64,000 bases of DNA from Oncomelania hupensis (lineage: Eukaryota; Mollusca; Gastropoda; Littorinimorpha; Pomatiopsidae), in the NCBI GenBank assembly GCA_036898135.1, contig CM072513.1, forward strand, positions 18,166,250 through 18,230,249, in the 5' to 3' direction. Made by a program: the position numbers and the translations under genes. The notes below the pieces were generated by a model that saw only the letters and a program-made list of their open reading frames with translations, was not told the origin of the DNA and made no database searches. Shown in pieces: positions 1-10,563 of this stretch; the stretch's first letter is position 1; every line of letters starts with the position of its first letter.

Positions 1-259
1 CATACAGGACCTGAACCCGTCATTACCAGACGTTGACAAAATAATGCAAAAAAAAAAAAAAACTAACCACAGCCAGTGACACATACAGTCGTGACACGCA
101 GCTCAGTTCTATATGGTGGTGTGGTGACACATGCACAACTCATCACCACCAGCCACAGTCTAAACCCTAGGCACGTGACTCAAGAACCCAGACAGACGCA
201 CAGATAACCCTCTCCAGTGACGTTACGCACATCCTAACCTAAACCAGACTGCATGACGA

Positions 260-261
<2 letters not shown>
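1..261. other. unassigned DNA
   Basis: No gene or recognised repeat is seen here, apart from a short A run near 47-61. The block ends at the CT array. Confidence 0.4.
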
Positions 262-328
<67 letters not shown>

Positions 329-335
329 CTCTCTC
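262..335. repeat. (CT)n microsatellite
   Basis: About 60 bases of pure CT dinucleotide pass into a C-rich, imperfect end. Confidence 0.95.
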
Positions 336-840
336 CCCCCTCTCTTCCTATCTCTGTTGACTGCGCTGTATAATCCTTGGAATCCCTTTTATATAATTTG
401 TATGGGTGTCCTGCGTCTTGGCCATTTAGGATCGATGCGTATGAGGTTTGGCATTCCGAGTATATTAATTCGACCCTTCAATAAGATGGACAATGAAATT
501 GCGACTAAAGGATCTGTAGTCAAATATTTTAAAGAAGTCATGATTATTTAATTAAATTAATTAATCAATAATTTATTTTACAAGAAAATACAATATTTTT
601 CCACATCTATTTTTTAAATAATGAAAATGATCTATCTACTTACATATCTATCTATCTATCTATCTATGATTTCTTTAGTTAGATTACTTGTTTGTCTATT
701 TTGAGGCTGGGAGATTATGAGCGGTGCTAGATTCAGGGGGTAGAATACACTATCAAAATACCTCTCTACATAAAAATGCAATAGGAAGAAGTTATCTCCC
801 TCTATACATACCCAACTAGTCTTCAATGTTCCTTAGCAAA
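336..840. other. unassigned AT-rich DNA
   Basis: A 64-residue open frame at 357-551 matches nothing I recognise. A short (CTAT)n run lies near 650-667. No gene is supported. Confidence 0.4.
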
Positions 841-1304
841 GTGTAGTGTAGTGTAGTGTAGTGTAGTGTAGTGTAGTGTAGTGAAGTGTAGGGAAGTGTA
901 GTGTAGTGTAGTGTAGTGAAGTGTAGGGAAGTTTAGTGTAGTGTAGTGTAATGTAGTGTAGTGTAGGGAAGTGTAGTGTAGTGTATGGAAGTGTAGTGTA
1001 ATGTAGTGTAGTGTAGGGAAGTGTAGTGTAGTGTAGTGTATGAAAGTGTAGTGTAGTGTATGGAATGTAGTGTATGGAAGTTTAGTGTAGTGTAGTGTAG
1101 TGTAGTGTAGTGTAGGGAAGTGTAGTGTAGTGTAGGGAAGTGTAGTGTAGGGAAGTGTAGTGTAGTGTAGTGTAGTGAAGTGTAGAGTAGTGTATTGTAG
1201 GGTATGTAGTGTAGTGTAGTGTAGTGTAGTGTAGTGTAGTGTAGTGTAGTGTAGTGTAGTGTAGTGTAGTGTAGTGTAGTGTAGTGTAGTGTAGTACAGT
1301 GTAA
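841..1304. repeat. (GTAGT)n pentanucleotide satellite
   Basis: About 460 bases are built from GTAGT units, with scattered variants such as GGAAGTGTAG. The right half is the most uniform. The open frame read on the minus strand (Leu-His-Tyr-Thr-Thr repeats) is a by-product of the pentamer and is not a gene. Confidence 0.95.
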
Positions 1305-1440
1305 TTTGTTGTTGTTGTAAAGTTTCCGAACTAAAAGGAGGGTACTGATCATCCCATTACTATCTACTGGAAATTAGGAAATGAAGAAGTGATCTGCAGT
1401 AAATTTGGAGCACGCAAGTACTCCATAATATTACATTGGC

Positions 1441-1768
1441 TTCGCGCTGATAGTATTTTTTTGTGTAGTACAATCTCCTGTTTCGCGCTGATAGTATTAT
1501 TTTGTGTAGTACAATCTCCTGTTTCGCGCTGATAGTATTATTTTGTGTAGTACAATCTCCTGTTTCGCGCTGATAGTATTATTTTGTGTAGTACAATCTC
1601 CTGTTTCGCGCTGATAGTATTATTTTGTGTAGTACAATCTCCTGTTTCGCGCTGATAGTATTATTTTGTGTAGTACAATCTCCTGTTTCGCGCTGATAGT
1701 ATTATTTTGAGTAGTACAATCTCCTGTTTCGCGCTGATAGTATTATTTTGTGTAGTACAATCTCCTGT
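1441..1768. repeat. 41-bp minisatellite, 8 copies
   Basis: Eight head-to-tail units start at 1441, 1482, 1523, 1564, 1605, 1646, 1687 and 1728. Each contains TTCGCGCTGATAG and later GTAGTACAATCTCCTG. Only one or two bases differ between units (T for A in unit 1, GAG for GTG in unit 7), so the array is young or homogenised. Confidence 0.97.
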
Positions 1769-1837
1769 GCAAATGGCTTCCAAAGTAGGCAGAGACTGCC
1801 GAACAATCAAAGGGTAATGATGGTATTCCACTACTTA

Positions 1838-2040
1838 CCTGGCCTGGTAGATCAGGTGATTGTTGATCCGAAGTGTGCGGGTTCCGACCACGTAAGGGAC
1901 GATCTTATGTGACTTTGGTACAAGACTTTCAGGTCACCAAAGGTTTTCTTCCGGGAACTCTGGTTTCTTCCCTCCCTTCAATAATGGTACTGGAAGGAGT
2001 CTATCAGAGCTTTCAAAAATAAAATGTCGATTTCCTTTCC
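1838..2040 (+). mobile_element. probable tRNA-derived SINE
   Basis: The head reads like a tRNA gene: a D-arm-like TGGTAGATCAGG and a box-B-like GCGGGTTCCGACCAC. The body contains TTCTTCCGGGAACTCTGG followed by a C/T-rich stretch, a pattern common in animal SINEs. The 3' end is not defined. No open frame is present. Confidence 0.5.
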
Positions 2041-2160
2041 GTCTTTTAAAATAGCGACTTGCCTTTACACCACGGGTTTGAGTGACATGTGAGCGTGTAT
2101 TGCTGATTGCAGATCGCCGCGCTTTGAATCTGATTTAGGAATAAGGCGCGGGTAGCATTC

Positions 2161-2179
2161 CTTATTATTATTGTTATTA

Positions 2180-2250
<71 letters not shown>

Positions 2251-2260
2251 GTTGTTGTTG

Positions 2261-2335
<75 letters not shown>
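2161..2335. repeat. (ATT)n microsatellite with a GTT block
   Basis: About 58 trinucleotide units are interrupted by a short (GTT)n stretch near 2250-2263. Confidence 0.95.
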
Positions 2336-2505
2336 CAATAAAATTACATTCCGGCATAAACGCATATAGTTTTGTGCTGTTGATGTATTTTATTGTTCAA
2401 ATTTTGTTCAAAACCGATTCCTGCATATTCTCATTGATCTCCCTCTTAAAAATAGCTGATTACAAACTATTTAATGTTGGCTGAAAAAACAACAACTTGT
2501 AATTG

Positions 2506-2509
<4 letters not shown>
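2336..2509. other. unassigned DNA between two ATT arrays
   Basis: Nothing recognised. Confidence 0.4.

Positions 2510-2586
<77 letters not shown>
2510..2586. repeat. (ATT)n microsatellite
   Basis: About 25 units of ATT, with no interruption seen. Confidence 0.95.
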
Positions 2587-2587
<1 letters not shown>

Positions 2588-3224
2588 TACAATCATTGCT
2601 TAATAAGGTGCGGTTCCCAATGTCTGTGTTAGGGACAGTGCCGAAGTAGGAAAAGATAGATATAATATGGACAATGTCCAACAAAAGGGCATTTATAGAG
2701 AGCTCTCCAAAAGAATAACAAAGTTGGCTTGTAACTCCTGACGAAGCGACGTAGCAAACTACATGTCTAGTGAATCCTTTCATCTGCTGTTTTTGACCTC
2801 TTTCAACCCTTTTTTGTCTTTCAAATACTAATGAAAATGATACATGTATTCAGTGAGAATTTATTTTCGAACGAAAGTGACAGTGGCAACTAGGATAAGT
2901 TTAAGGGAAGTAACTACCCTATGTATTGTGTCACCAGTTCTGTAAAGATTTCAGGTTGCGTCCCTCTGACCACAGGTTTGTGACGGTTGATTTGTCGAAT
3001 TTTTATTGTTCTGATGATGATAATGATGCCCATTGATAACTCAAATTTTTGTTTTGTGAATGAGGACAATATATCCTGTTGTTTCTTGTATCCTATATGT
3101 ATCTTGTATCCTATATGTATCTTGTATCAGCTAGCAGCATGCTTATGGCGCAATGTAATACAGTACAATACACAGCAATACATTACAACACAATACAATG
3201 ACTGAATATTGATATCCACCATTA
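2587..3224. other. unassigned DNA
   Basis: Short open frames (2583-2783 minus, 2987-3205 plus) match no family I know. A TATCCTATATGTATCTTG unit is repeated about three times near 3085-3127. Confidence 0.35.
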
Positions 3225-3412
3225 TGGCAGATGGTGATAACCAACCAAGGACAGGAAAAGTAGGGACCTAAATCAACACTGAACCACCAGAGCAATCATA
3301 CTGCAAATAGGGACAGTCAGAACGGCCTCTTTTTATCTTGACCATCACTGGATTGGAACCTGGGTCATCAGGCGTGCCAGGCGAACGCTCTACCAATGAG
3401 CTACGGCGGTAC
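3225..3412 (-). mobile_element. tRNA-derived SINE, family 2 (minus)
   Basis: Read on the minus strand, the head at about 3412-3350 contains GTAGCTCATTGGTAGAGCG (A box) and a box-B-like CCCAGGTTCCAATCC. The body includes GGTGGTTCAGTGTTGATTT, which recurs near 31.2 kb and 58.4 kb. It abuts a (TACAA)n run at 3413. Confidence 0.65.
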
Positions 3413-4095
3413 AATACAATACAATACAATACAATACAATACAATACTTGACACTACACTACACTATACACTGCACTACACTACACTACATTACACTACA
3501 CTATACTATACTACAATACACTACAATACATTACACTACACTACACTAAACTACATTACACTACACTACACTACACTACACTACTAACTACATTACACTA
3601 CTCGACACTACACTACACTACACTATACACTGCACTACACTACACTACACTACGTGTAGTGTAGTGTATTGTAGTGTATTGTAGTATAGTATAGTGTAGT
3701 GTAGTGTAGTGTAGTGTAGTGTAGTGTAGTGTAGTGTAGTGTAATGTATTGTAGTGTATTGTAGTATAGTATAGTATAGTATAGTATAGTATAGTATAGT
3801 ATAGTATAGTATAGTATAGTATAGTATAGTATAGTATAGTATAGTATAGTATAGTATAGTATAGTATAGTGGGGTAGGGTTCTATATGCCACAGGACCTA
3901 TATGCCACGGGACCTATATGCCACGGGACTATGCCACGGGACCTATATGCCACGGGACCTATATGTATACTATACTATACTATACTACAATACACTACAC
4001 TACATTACACTACACTACACTACATTACACTACACTACACTACATTACACTACACTATACACTGCACTACACTACACTACACTACAACACTGTTA
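3413..4095. repeat. compound pentanucleotide satellite with strand switches
   Basis: In order: (TACAA)n at 3413-3447, (ACACT)n to about 3653, then the complementary (GTGTA)n from 3654, (TATAG)n at about 3765-3869, five 16-bp units (TATATGCCACGGGACC) at 3886-3965, and finally (TATAC)n/(TACAC)n to 4095. The frames translated from it are pentamer artefacts. Confidence 0.93.
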
Positions 4096-4888
4096 AGTCA
4101 AGTCAACCAATCGTTTTTACCTACAAAGGATAATTCATCCAGCACATTGCATCTCTGCATATAAAGATTTTTTTTATTTAAACCAATAAAAATGAAAGTA
4201 GTTAATAAAATTACAAATTAACACCAACTAAACCAACATTTCCACGAATGTTACGCAACATACGTTATACTTTTAATATTATACTTTCAACTTTATTTCC
4301 ACAGTACAATACAATGCAATGTAATACAATAATAATAACATTACACTACAATACAGTACAATACAGCTTTATTCATCTCAACCTGAGCAATCACAGTGGC
4401 AGCATCAGCACATTGAAAATTCACATGACATTCACACAGCGAACAATCGTAGTTAAAATATAAATGTACGCTTAAAAGCATGAGTTAGATTTAAAAAAAA
4501 AAAAGAAAAAAAGATGGGATTGGAAAGAGATGAGGGAAAGGGGGGTGGTTTCCGCGGTGGGCGTGGGGTGAGGTTGATGCACAGCAATGTGGATGGACGG
4601 AGTTAGACATCTTTGCCTTAAAGTGTAGCTATTGGGTAGTCACGACTCACAGGTAATTTCACGAGATAACCGGAAACTTTTCGCTTTTCCCCGCTCGACG
4701 TAAGTGACGTCACAAAAAGGACCAATCTTTGTTGACCGTGCTTCGTCGATTTCAGTTTGTGTTGAGCTCAAGCCTAATTCAGTAATTGTAACTTGTATTT
4801 TTCTTCATCCACATTTATTTAGTCATAATAAATATCTTGAAATTTTATTACTATTATTTGTATGATGCTAATCATGTTTCATTTGCAT
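4096..4888. other. unassigned DNA, possible LINE 3' end at 4096-4200
   Basis: The start (AAGTCAAGTCAACCAATCG) resembles sequence at 30.03 kb and 21.18 kb, suggesting a shared repeat end. A short (TACAA)n-like run lies at 4300-4365. No gene is seen. Confidence 0.35.
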
Positions 4889-4890
4889 TA

Positions 4891-4965
<75 letters not shown>

Positions 4966-5072
4966 AAGAAGAAGAAGAAGAAGTTGTCCACTATACGCAA
5001 TGTGTCCGGGGACGTTAATTTATACACATAACCTAGAAGAAGAAGAAGAAGAAGAAGAAGAAGAAGAAGAAG
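4889..5072. repeat. (ATT)n then (AGA)n microsatellites
   Basis: (ATT)n spans 4889-4963, a short AAG run follows, and (AGA)n spans 5034-5072. Confidence 0.93.
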
Positions 5073-5438
5073 ACTTTTATTGTTTTGGTGATGTACATTT
5101 CAAGTTTCATATTTTTCGATAGATCTGTTAAATTGAACATGGTCAGTACAATAGGACACGATATGACTAAGGGATTTAACAAAGATAAGCATAGGAAAAA
5201 CTAAAATTTGGTTTAGATCTACAATACAGTTCTACGTAAAAAGTATTTTTTTTATATAAAAGTTACAGTAATTACTCAATAGTGCTACCATTAGTAGTAC
5301 TGCCGTAGGCCTAATTGAAGTAATTGTGGAAACTGCTGGCACTGCTAATGCTATCTGATGAGTGATCTCTGATTTACCCTATCTCCACCACCCCAAACCT
5401 CCCGCACACAATTTTCACTGTAGTGTATCTAAAATTTT
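5073..5438. other. unassigned DNA
   Basis: AT-rich single-copy-looking sequence. If the THAP frame at 5439-5814 is a real exon, its intron or 3' region would lie here. Confidence 0.3.
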
Positions 5439-5814
5439 TTAGAGTGTGATGCTATCATTAACCTCTCTCGCAAGGTTTAGCTTCATAAGAAGAATGGAAC
5501 CTCTTTTTCTCTTTCTCGTTGTTGTGGCATCACTGCTAGGGTAAGGGTCGACTGCTGGTGTAGGCCTACTCTGTACCGATAGTACTTCCGGCTTGATAGT
5601 CGGTATGGCTCCAGGTTTGAGAAGGAGCATTTTCGCGAATTTCATTCCAAATTCAAGAAGATTGGTAAAATCGTCTTCTATGAAGTGTGAGGAGCACACA
5701 ACAGTGTGTGCATTTCCCTTGGAGAAATCTGTCCATGTACTAACAACAAAACGGTTCCAAGGTGGCCATAACGAAGTATCTTTCGGGTAACGATGCAGCG
5801 ATGTTTCTTGGCAT
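5439..5814 (-). pseudogene. THAP zinc-finger exon or fragment
   Basis: THAP domains are C2CH zinc fingers that bind DNA in animal transcription regulators and in P-element-type transposases. This minus-strand frame is open from about 5814 to a stop at 5439. It begins with KKCQETSLHRYPKD, continues with a Trp-rich stretch, then CSSHFIEDDF (the C-X2-H of the finger, and the HF..DDF block) and ends the domain with LLLKPGAIPTIKP, the usual AVPTIF-like end. A basic RKRKRG follows. The first Cys pair of the finger is missing, so it would sit in an upstream exon (higher coordinates). A GAG/GTTAAT donor-like site lies near 5460. This could be one exon of a host THAP gene, or a remnant of a THAP transposon. 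I cannot tell which, and no partner exon was found nearby. Confidence 0.6.
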
Positions 5815-6651
5815 TTTTTTTAAATAGTGCATATGCTATCCTTTACAAATTAACTATATTAATAAATAAAATCTACATTTAATCAATAAATACGCTAAAT
5901 TGCACTGCGCCAAATCTCAAACCAACACAACACGCTAGACACTACCAACAAAGATGATCATCACAAAAGTGACCAAACCGGTCACTTTCCGAAACTAGCC
6001 GAAGAATTTTTTTATTTGGGAGTCGACTTTTTGGGAGTATATATCAAACAATCTACGCAACGGCAAAATAATCCAAGCACATTTTCGAACTCTTCGTAGT
6101 TTGTTTTAGTTAGTATAGTGCATTATAAGGTACTAAATAGTCCTATTTCGTGATTTGACGAAATGTAGGTCAGCACACAAGAGCTACACTTTAAGGTATC
6201 CTACTTCCAGAAACATCAAGGCCTTTCATGTCGCTCAGTTTGTGTGGCAAGGAATTCCAAACCTTTGGGCCGCAGTGAGAGCAAGCACGGAAGCGAAGTC
6301 GTTTTTCTTTGGTTTGCTCAATGATGGAGTAGCAACATTTTCCTGAATACCAGCAAATAGGGGACTTGTTTACATAAAAGGAGTGTTATAAGTCTATAGT
6401 CTTTATGTGTGCATTTGTAACCTTTATTACACAAATTTAAAAAGGCTTGAACTACTGTATTGCCTTTAACATTTGTAAATTATTATTGTTACTATTCATT
6501 TATTTTTGACAATTTGTGTGTGTGTGTTTGTGTGCGTTGGTGTGTGTGTGGGGGGAGGGGGGTGTATGTGTGTGTTTGTACATATACAACATATTTAACT
6601 TCTTGGGGAAGCATGTTAATTTCGATCATAAGCATTTGGTGGTTCTTGTTG
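5815..6651. other. unassigned DNA with a short GT-rich run
   Basis: AT-rich; GT-rich at about 6513-6577. An inverted pair of short matches (AGCTACACTTTAAGG at 6180 against CCTTAAAGTGTAGCT near 4616) suggests a dispersed repeat. No gene is seen. Confidence 0.35.
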
Positions 6652-6826
6652 CGGGCCTAGAGCCTAGCGACCGAGGACGGAGAAGAGGTTACCTAGTGCT
6701 TTATGAGTGTGTTTGTATACTCCTCCCCCCATCTAGGACATGAGCGTCAATCCGTGCGATGGCATGCGTACGTGCACAGACTAGACCTCGGTTTATACTC
6801 TCATCCGAAGGAGACGTTCTCGCTTC
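6652..6826 (-). mobile_element. SINE-1 fragment (minus)
   Basis: Contains the SINE-1 block CTCGGTTTATACTCTCATCC (6787-6806) preceded by the block ending ATGAGCGTCA. The same blocks occur in the full copy at 21414-21838. The copy is diverged and lacks both ends. Confidence 0.6.
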
Positions 6827-7919
6827 ATTGCACCGTGAGCTTGACAGCCGCACAACATGTCTAGCAGTCAAAAGCACCTAAAGTTGCAGTCACACGAACA
6901 ACCATTCTGCTACAACGTTTAGACTAACATTGTTTACAAACTTTGTTTCAAAAATGTGTTAACAACGCATAGTCACGCGGTAAAGTAAATATCTGCAACA
7001 TCTGCGCGAAAACAGTGCGCCCTCAGCCATCTTCCGAGAGTTACCTCCTTTTTGCGAGGGTATTTTGGTTGTAAAAACATGGCCGACAAACGATAACGAC
7101 GACTCTTGTACTTTTTCAAAATAGTTATTTTGAGTTCCGAAGTGCATCCTAGCTTTGGTGAAGTTCGATGAAATTGTCCGTTTGGCTCTGAGATTAATTT
7201 GGCAGTGGTCCCTTGATCCTTTTTCAGGAATATCGGATGCTGTTGTTCGAATGCGCATCGCCGAATTTTGTGCTGCAAATGACAAAAATTATGATTGTCT
7301 TCAACACAAATTTAGAGCAGCTTTAAAATCACAAAACATTTTAAAATCCGTTGCACCACCGATGTTTCAGAATATGGTGGCACGTGAAACACATAGTCAA
7401 AGCGTGAAAATAATCGTGTTTTACAAATGTATTGTGTTTACTGTGGCTCGTGTTTACTGTTAACTTGTTGCTCCTATGGACTTCAGATTTACACTTCTTT
7501 CAAGGCAACAGAAAGACTAACATTAATCCTAAAACGTCAAGGGAGCGTATGACAGCAGAGGGCGTGGTGATCGCTTGTGTGTTCCACAACCGCACCCTGA
7601 CCATATTCACGTCACGGCGGTCACTGTAAGTACGCTTACAATTTTGCCCTACAAGGCTTTGTTGTGGTAGACACAGACCGACCTTCCCCGGGGAAATCAA
7701 AGAAGCAATGATTGGGAAGGGGACAATTAAAAACCAAGCGTGGGGGGAGGGGGGGGGGAAGAGAATTAGATAAGAAAAGATAGGAAGGTAGTAGACTAAG
7801 CAGCGGTCTGCGTTTTTTACTTCTGGCCGGCGCCCTAAAGAAGGACTATTCTACTAACACTTTTTAAAATAATCACACAGATAAATAATTTTTTTAAAAA
7901 TAATAACAAAAATGAACAT
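6827..7919. other. unassigned DNA
   Basis: A 102-residue open frame (7155-7463, plus) has no recognisable motif; its moderate GC and plain residue mix make a decayed exon possible but unproven. A G-rich run lies near 7741-7760. Confidence 0.3.
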
Positions 7920-8300
7920 TACATTACATTACACGATTATTGCTTTAGGTCCAGCGGACTCTTTCAAGCCAAATCAGGACCGGACAACCCCTGATCCGCA
8001 TAAAAGATCTGCCGAAACAACCCTAGTGGTAAAACTGAAAGCTCTCCACCAGCCAGTCACATTACAATAAAGACATCCCACGCAGGGGACGCTGAGGCTG
8101 TACTCTAATTTATCGAACCCCCGTTTACAAAAACAAAATAGAATACAAACATCATTATAAATTATCAACAAAACACATACATATAAAATGCCTACATTGC
8201 TAAATAATAACATCATAGGAAGCCATAGTGACCACCTAGCAGAAAGCGTCCAATATTCCCAAGCTGATCCAACAGACCTCATACACAAATAAAGAGTCTT
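7920..8300 (-). mobile_element. repeat family P (pentamer-tailed)
   Basis: Begins with (ACATT)n and then TTGCTTTAGGTCCAGCGGAC and AGCCAAATCAGGACC. The same block occurs at 30.99, 32.12 and 42.17 kb (inverted in the last). The pentamer always lies at the same end, like a retroelement tail, so the element would read leftward. No coding frame is visible. Confidence 0.5.
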
Positions 8301-8516
8301 GTCCCGGAAGAGTTTTCAAGAAAAAAGGTAGGTGACTGGTCTAACGAAGAAGAAGACAGTATAGCAGATTGATAGAACAGAGCAGGAATGAGAAAGAGCA
8401 AATGAGAAAGACATCGACAGTGGGAATTTAAAGCACTAAATTTCCAGAAAGTGGAAATACTATTTATACTGAAACCCCCGGCACCCCAACGGGGGTAACA
8501 AAAATGAAAGCAACGT
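8301..8516 (-). other. probable 3' untranslated part of LINE-A
   Basis: Follows the stop of the LINE-A reverse transcriptase C-terminus. Contains a hairpin-forming CCCCCGGCACCCCAACGGGGG at about 8475-8495. Confidence 0.35.
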
Positions 8517-8985
8517 TCATTTTGACTTCATAAGATGGGAAGTATATTTGCTCTTGAAAGTATTCATGTTGGTAGTTTGTCTCAGAAAGTTTGGGAGAAA
8601 GTTCCAGAAACTGCAACCTGAATAAATTAGGCTAGACTTAAACGGATCAAGCCGAGAAAGGAGAGTGTTCAATCTCATGACTTGGCGTGAAGTTCTCAAA
8701 GTGAATTTTGAGCATATGGTTTTTGGTACACAGCCAGTGATAATTTTGAAAATAAATGAACCCTTATTATAAGCCAACCTTGCTTTTAGAGGGAGAATCC
8801 CTAAGTTTATGTATAACTCAGAAAGGGTTGCTTTCTTTAATATAACTGCTTTAAGTAAAAGCACCTTTGTGTAACCTTGTAAGTGATTTAATTATATTAT
8901 TACTGGCTGAATCCCATTAGATAGCTGCGTAATCAATGGCTGACTGAATATGTGCATTAAAGAATAACTTTCTTGCATCAAAATA
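8517..8985 (-). pseudogene. LINE-A RT C-terminal part
   Basis: The minus-strand translation gives the thumb/C-terminal part of a non-LTR reverse transcriptase: a stretch like ARKLFFNAHIQSAIDYAAI, then after a stop YINLGILPLKARLAYNKG, then SLIYSGCSFWNFLPNFLRQ and FKSKYTSHLMKSK. The blocks FF-HIQS-IDY and WN-LP are typical C-terminal signatures of CR1/L2/jockey-type elements. At least one in-frame stop (after DYAAI) and one frameshift are present, so it is dead. It continues across the LINE-R insertion at 8987-9288 into the frame at 9289-9665. A second copy of the family lies at 61129-61905. Confidence 0.75.
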
Positions 8986-8986
8986 C

Positions 8987-9288
8987 AAGCCATTGGACAA
9001 CACGATGACCTGCTCACAGTGGTGAAGAAACGGAAACTCCGATGGTATGGCCACCTCACCAGATCATCAGGCATTGCAAAGACCATTGTGCAAGGCACAG
9101 TGCAAGGAGGTAGAAGAAGAGGGAGACCGAAAAAGAGGTGGGAGGACAACATTCGAGAATGGACTGGTTTGACACTGAACGAAGCCATCAGGGTTGCTGA
9201 GGACAGAGAAAGATGGAGTATGCTGGTTAAACGATCATCCGTGGTGCCCCTACGACCTCCGAGTTATGGGACAGGATATGATAGGTGA
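8987..9288 (+). mobile_element. LINE-R 3' fragment, copy 1
   Basis: The last ~90 codons of a non-LTR retrotransposon ORF2, open on the plus strand (9019-9288): KKRKLRWYGHLTRSSG, GGRRRGRPKKRWEDN, IREWTGLTLNEA, then AEDRERW. It stops just after a degenerate GGATA tail. 5'-truncated. It sits inside LINE-A, whose reading resumes on both sides. Confidence 0.85.
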
Positions 9289-9665
9289 TTCTAGTTAGAA
9301 GATACACTTTCTTGGACACTGCTTTGGAAAGATGTTCAGTGTGATTTGACCAATACAGGTTGTTATCAATGTTGACTCCCAACACTTTATAATAACTGAC
9401 TTTTTCAGTAATGTTATGACTAACCCTTAAATTACGAAATGTTGATATTATATTCTGGCGGTTTTGTCTAGTTGTTATTATCCTGCATTTGGTTTTGGGG
9501 GGATTAATTGACATATGATTTAGCTTAGTCCATTCAGTCAAATGGTTTAAACTTTCCTGCAGTGATTCTGATAAGCTTGCGTAACTTAAATTGGTGTTGC
9601 TAGAATGTATGATAGTGACATCTGCAAAACGTTCACATGAATCCTTAATTTGAAGGGGAAGATCG
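9289..9665 (-). pseudogene. LINE-A RT palm segment
   Basis: The minus-strand translation runs [18 protein letters not shown], then HLTEWTKLNHMSINPPKTK, then VLGVNIDNNLYWSNH, leading into KKVYLLTRI. The palm box that should read F/Y-A-D-D reads FADV, so the second catalytic Asp is lost. The upstream side ends in the GATA array at 9677, which removes the earlier RT blocks. The downstream side is cut by LINE-R copy 1. Confidence 0.78.
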
Positions 9666-9676
9666 TGTAGATAGAT

Positions 9677-10277
<601 letters not shown>

Positions 10278-10563
10278 TGGAGATGAGGTGCTACAGAAGA
10301 CTTCTGGACATTTCCTATACCCAGCACATCACCAACGACGAAGTCCGACAGACCATCACGCACGCCATTGGACAACACGATGACCTGCTCACAGTGGTGA
10401 AGAAAAGGAAACTGCGATGGTATGACCACGTCACCAGATCATCAGGCCTGGCAAAGACCATCCTGAAAGGCACAGTGCAAGGAGGTAGAAGAAGAGGGAG
10501 ACCTAAAAAGAGGTCGGAGGACAACATTCGAGAACGGACTGGTTTGACACTGAGCAAAGCCAT
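10278..10563 (+). mobile_element. LINE-R 3' fragment, copy 2, left half
   Basis: The plus frame reads [51 protein letters not shown] and ERTGLTLSKA, and then stops abruptly where the LTR element begins. The remainder (17056-17165) carries the following AEDRERW-coding part and the GGATA tail. The LTR element therefore inserted into this LINE-R copy. Confidence 0.9.
10559..10563. repeat. target-site duplication, left (GCCAT)
   Basis: GCCAT immediately precedes the TG of the 5' LTR, and the same five bases follow the CA of the 3' LTR at 17056-17060. Five bases is the usual duplication size for Ty3/gypsy integrases. Confidence 0.9.

Noticed and set aside
1441..1768. CRISPR-like array of regular units
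   Set aside because: The 41-bp units are contiguous with no unique spacers, and the genome is eukaryotic.
7155..7463. 102-residue open frame as a host gene
   Set aside because: No recognisable motif, and no adjoining exons or splice pattern.
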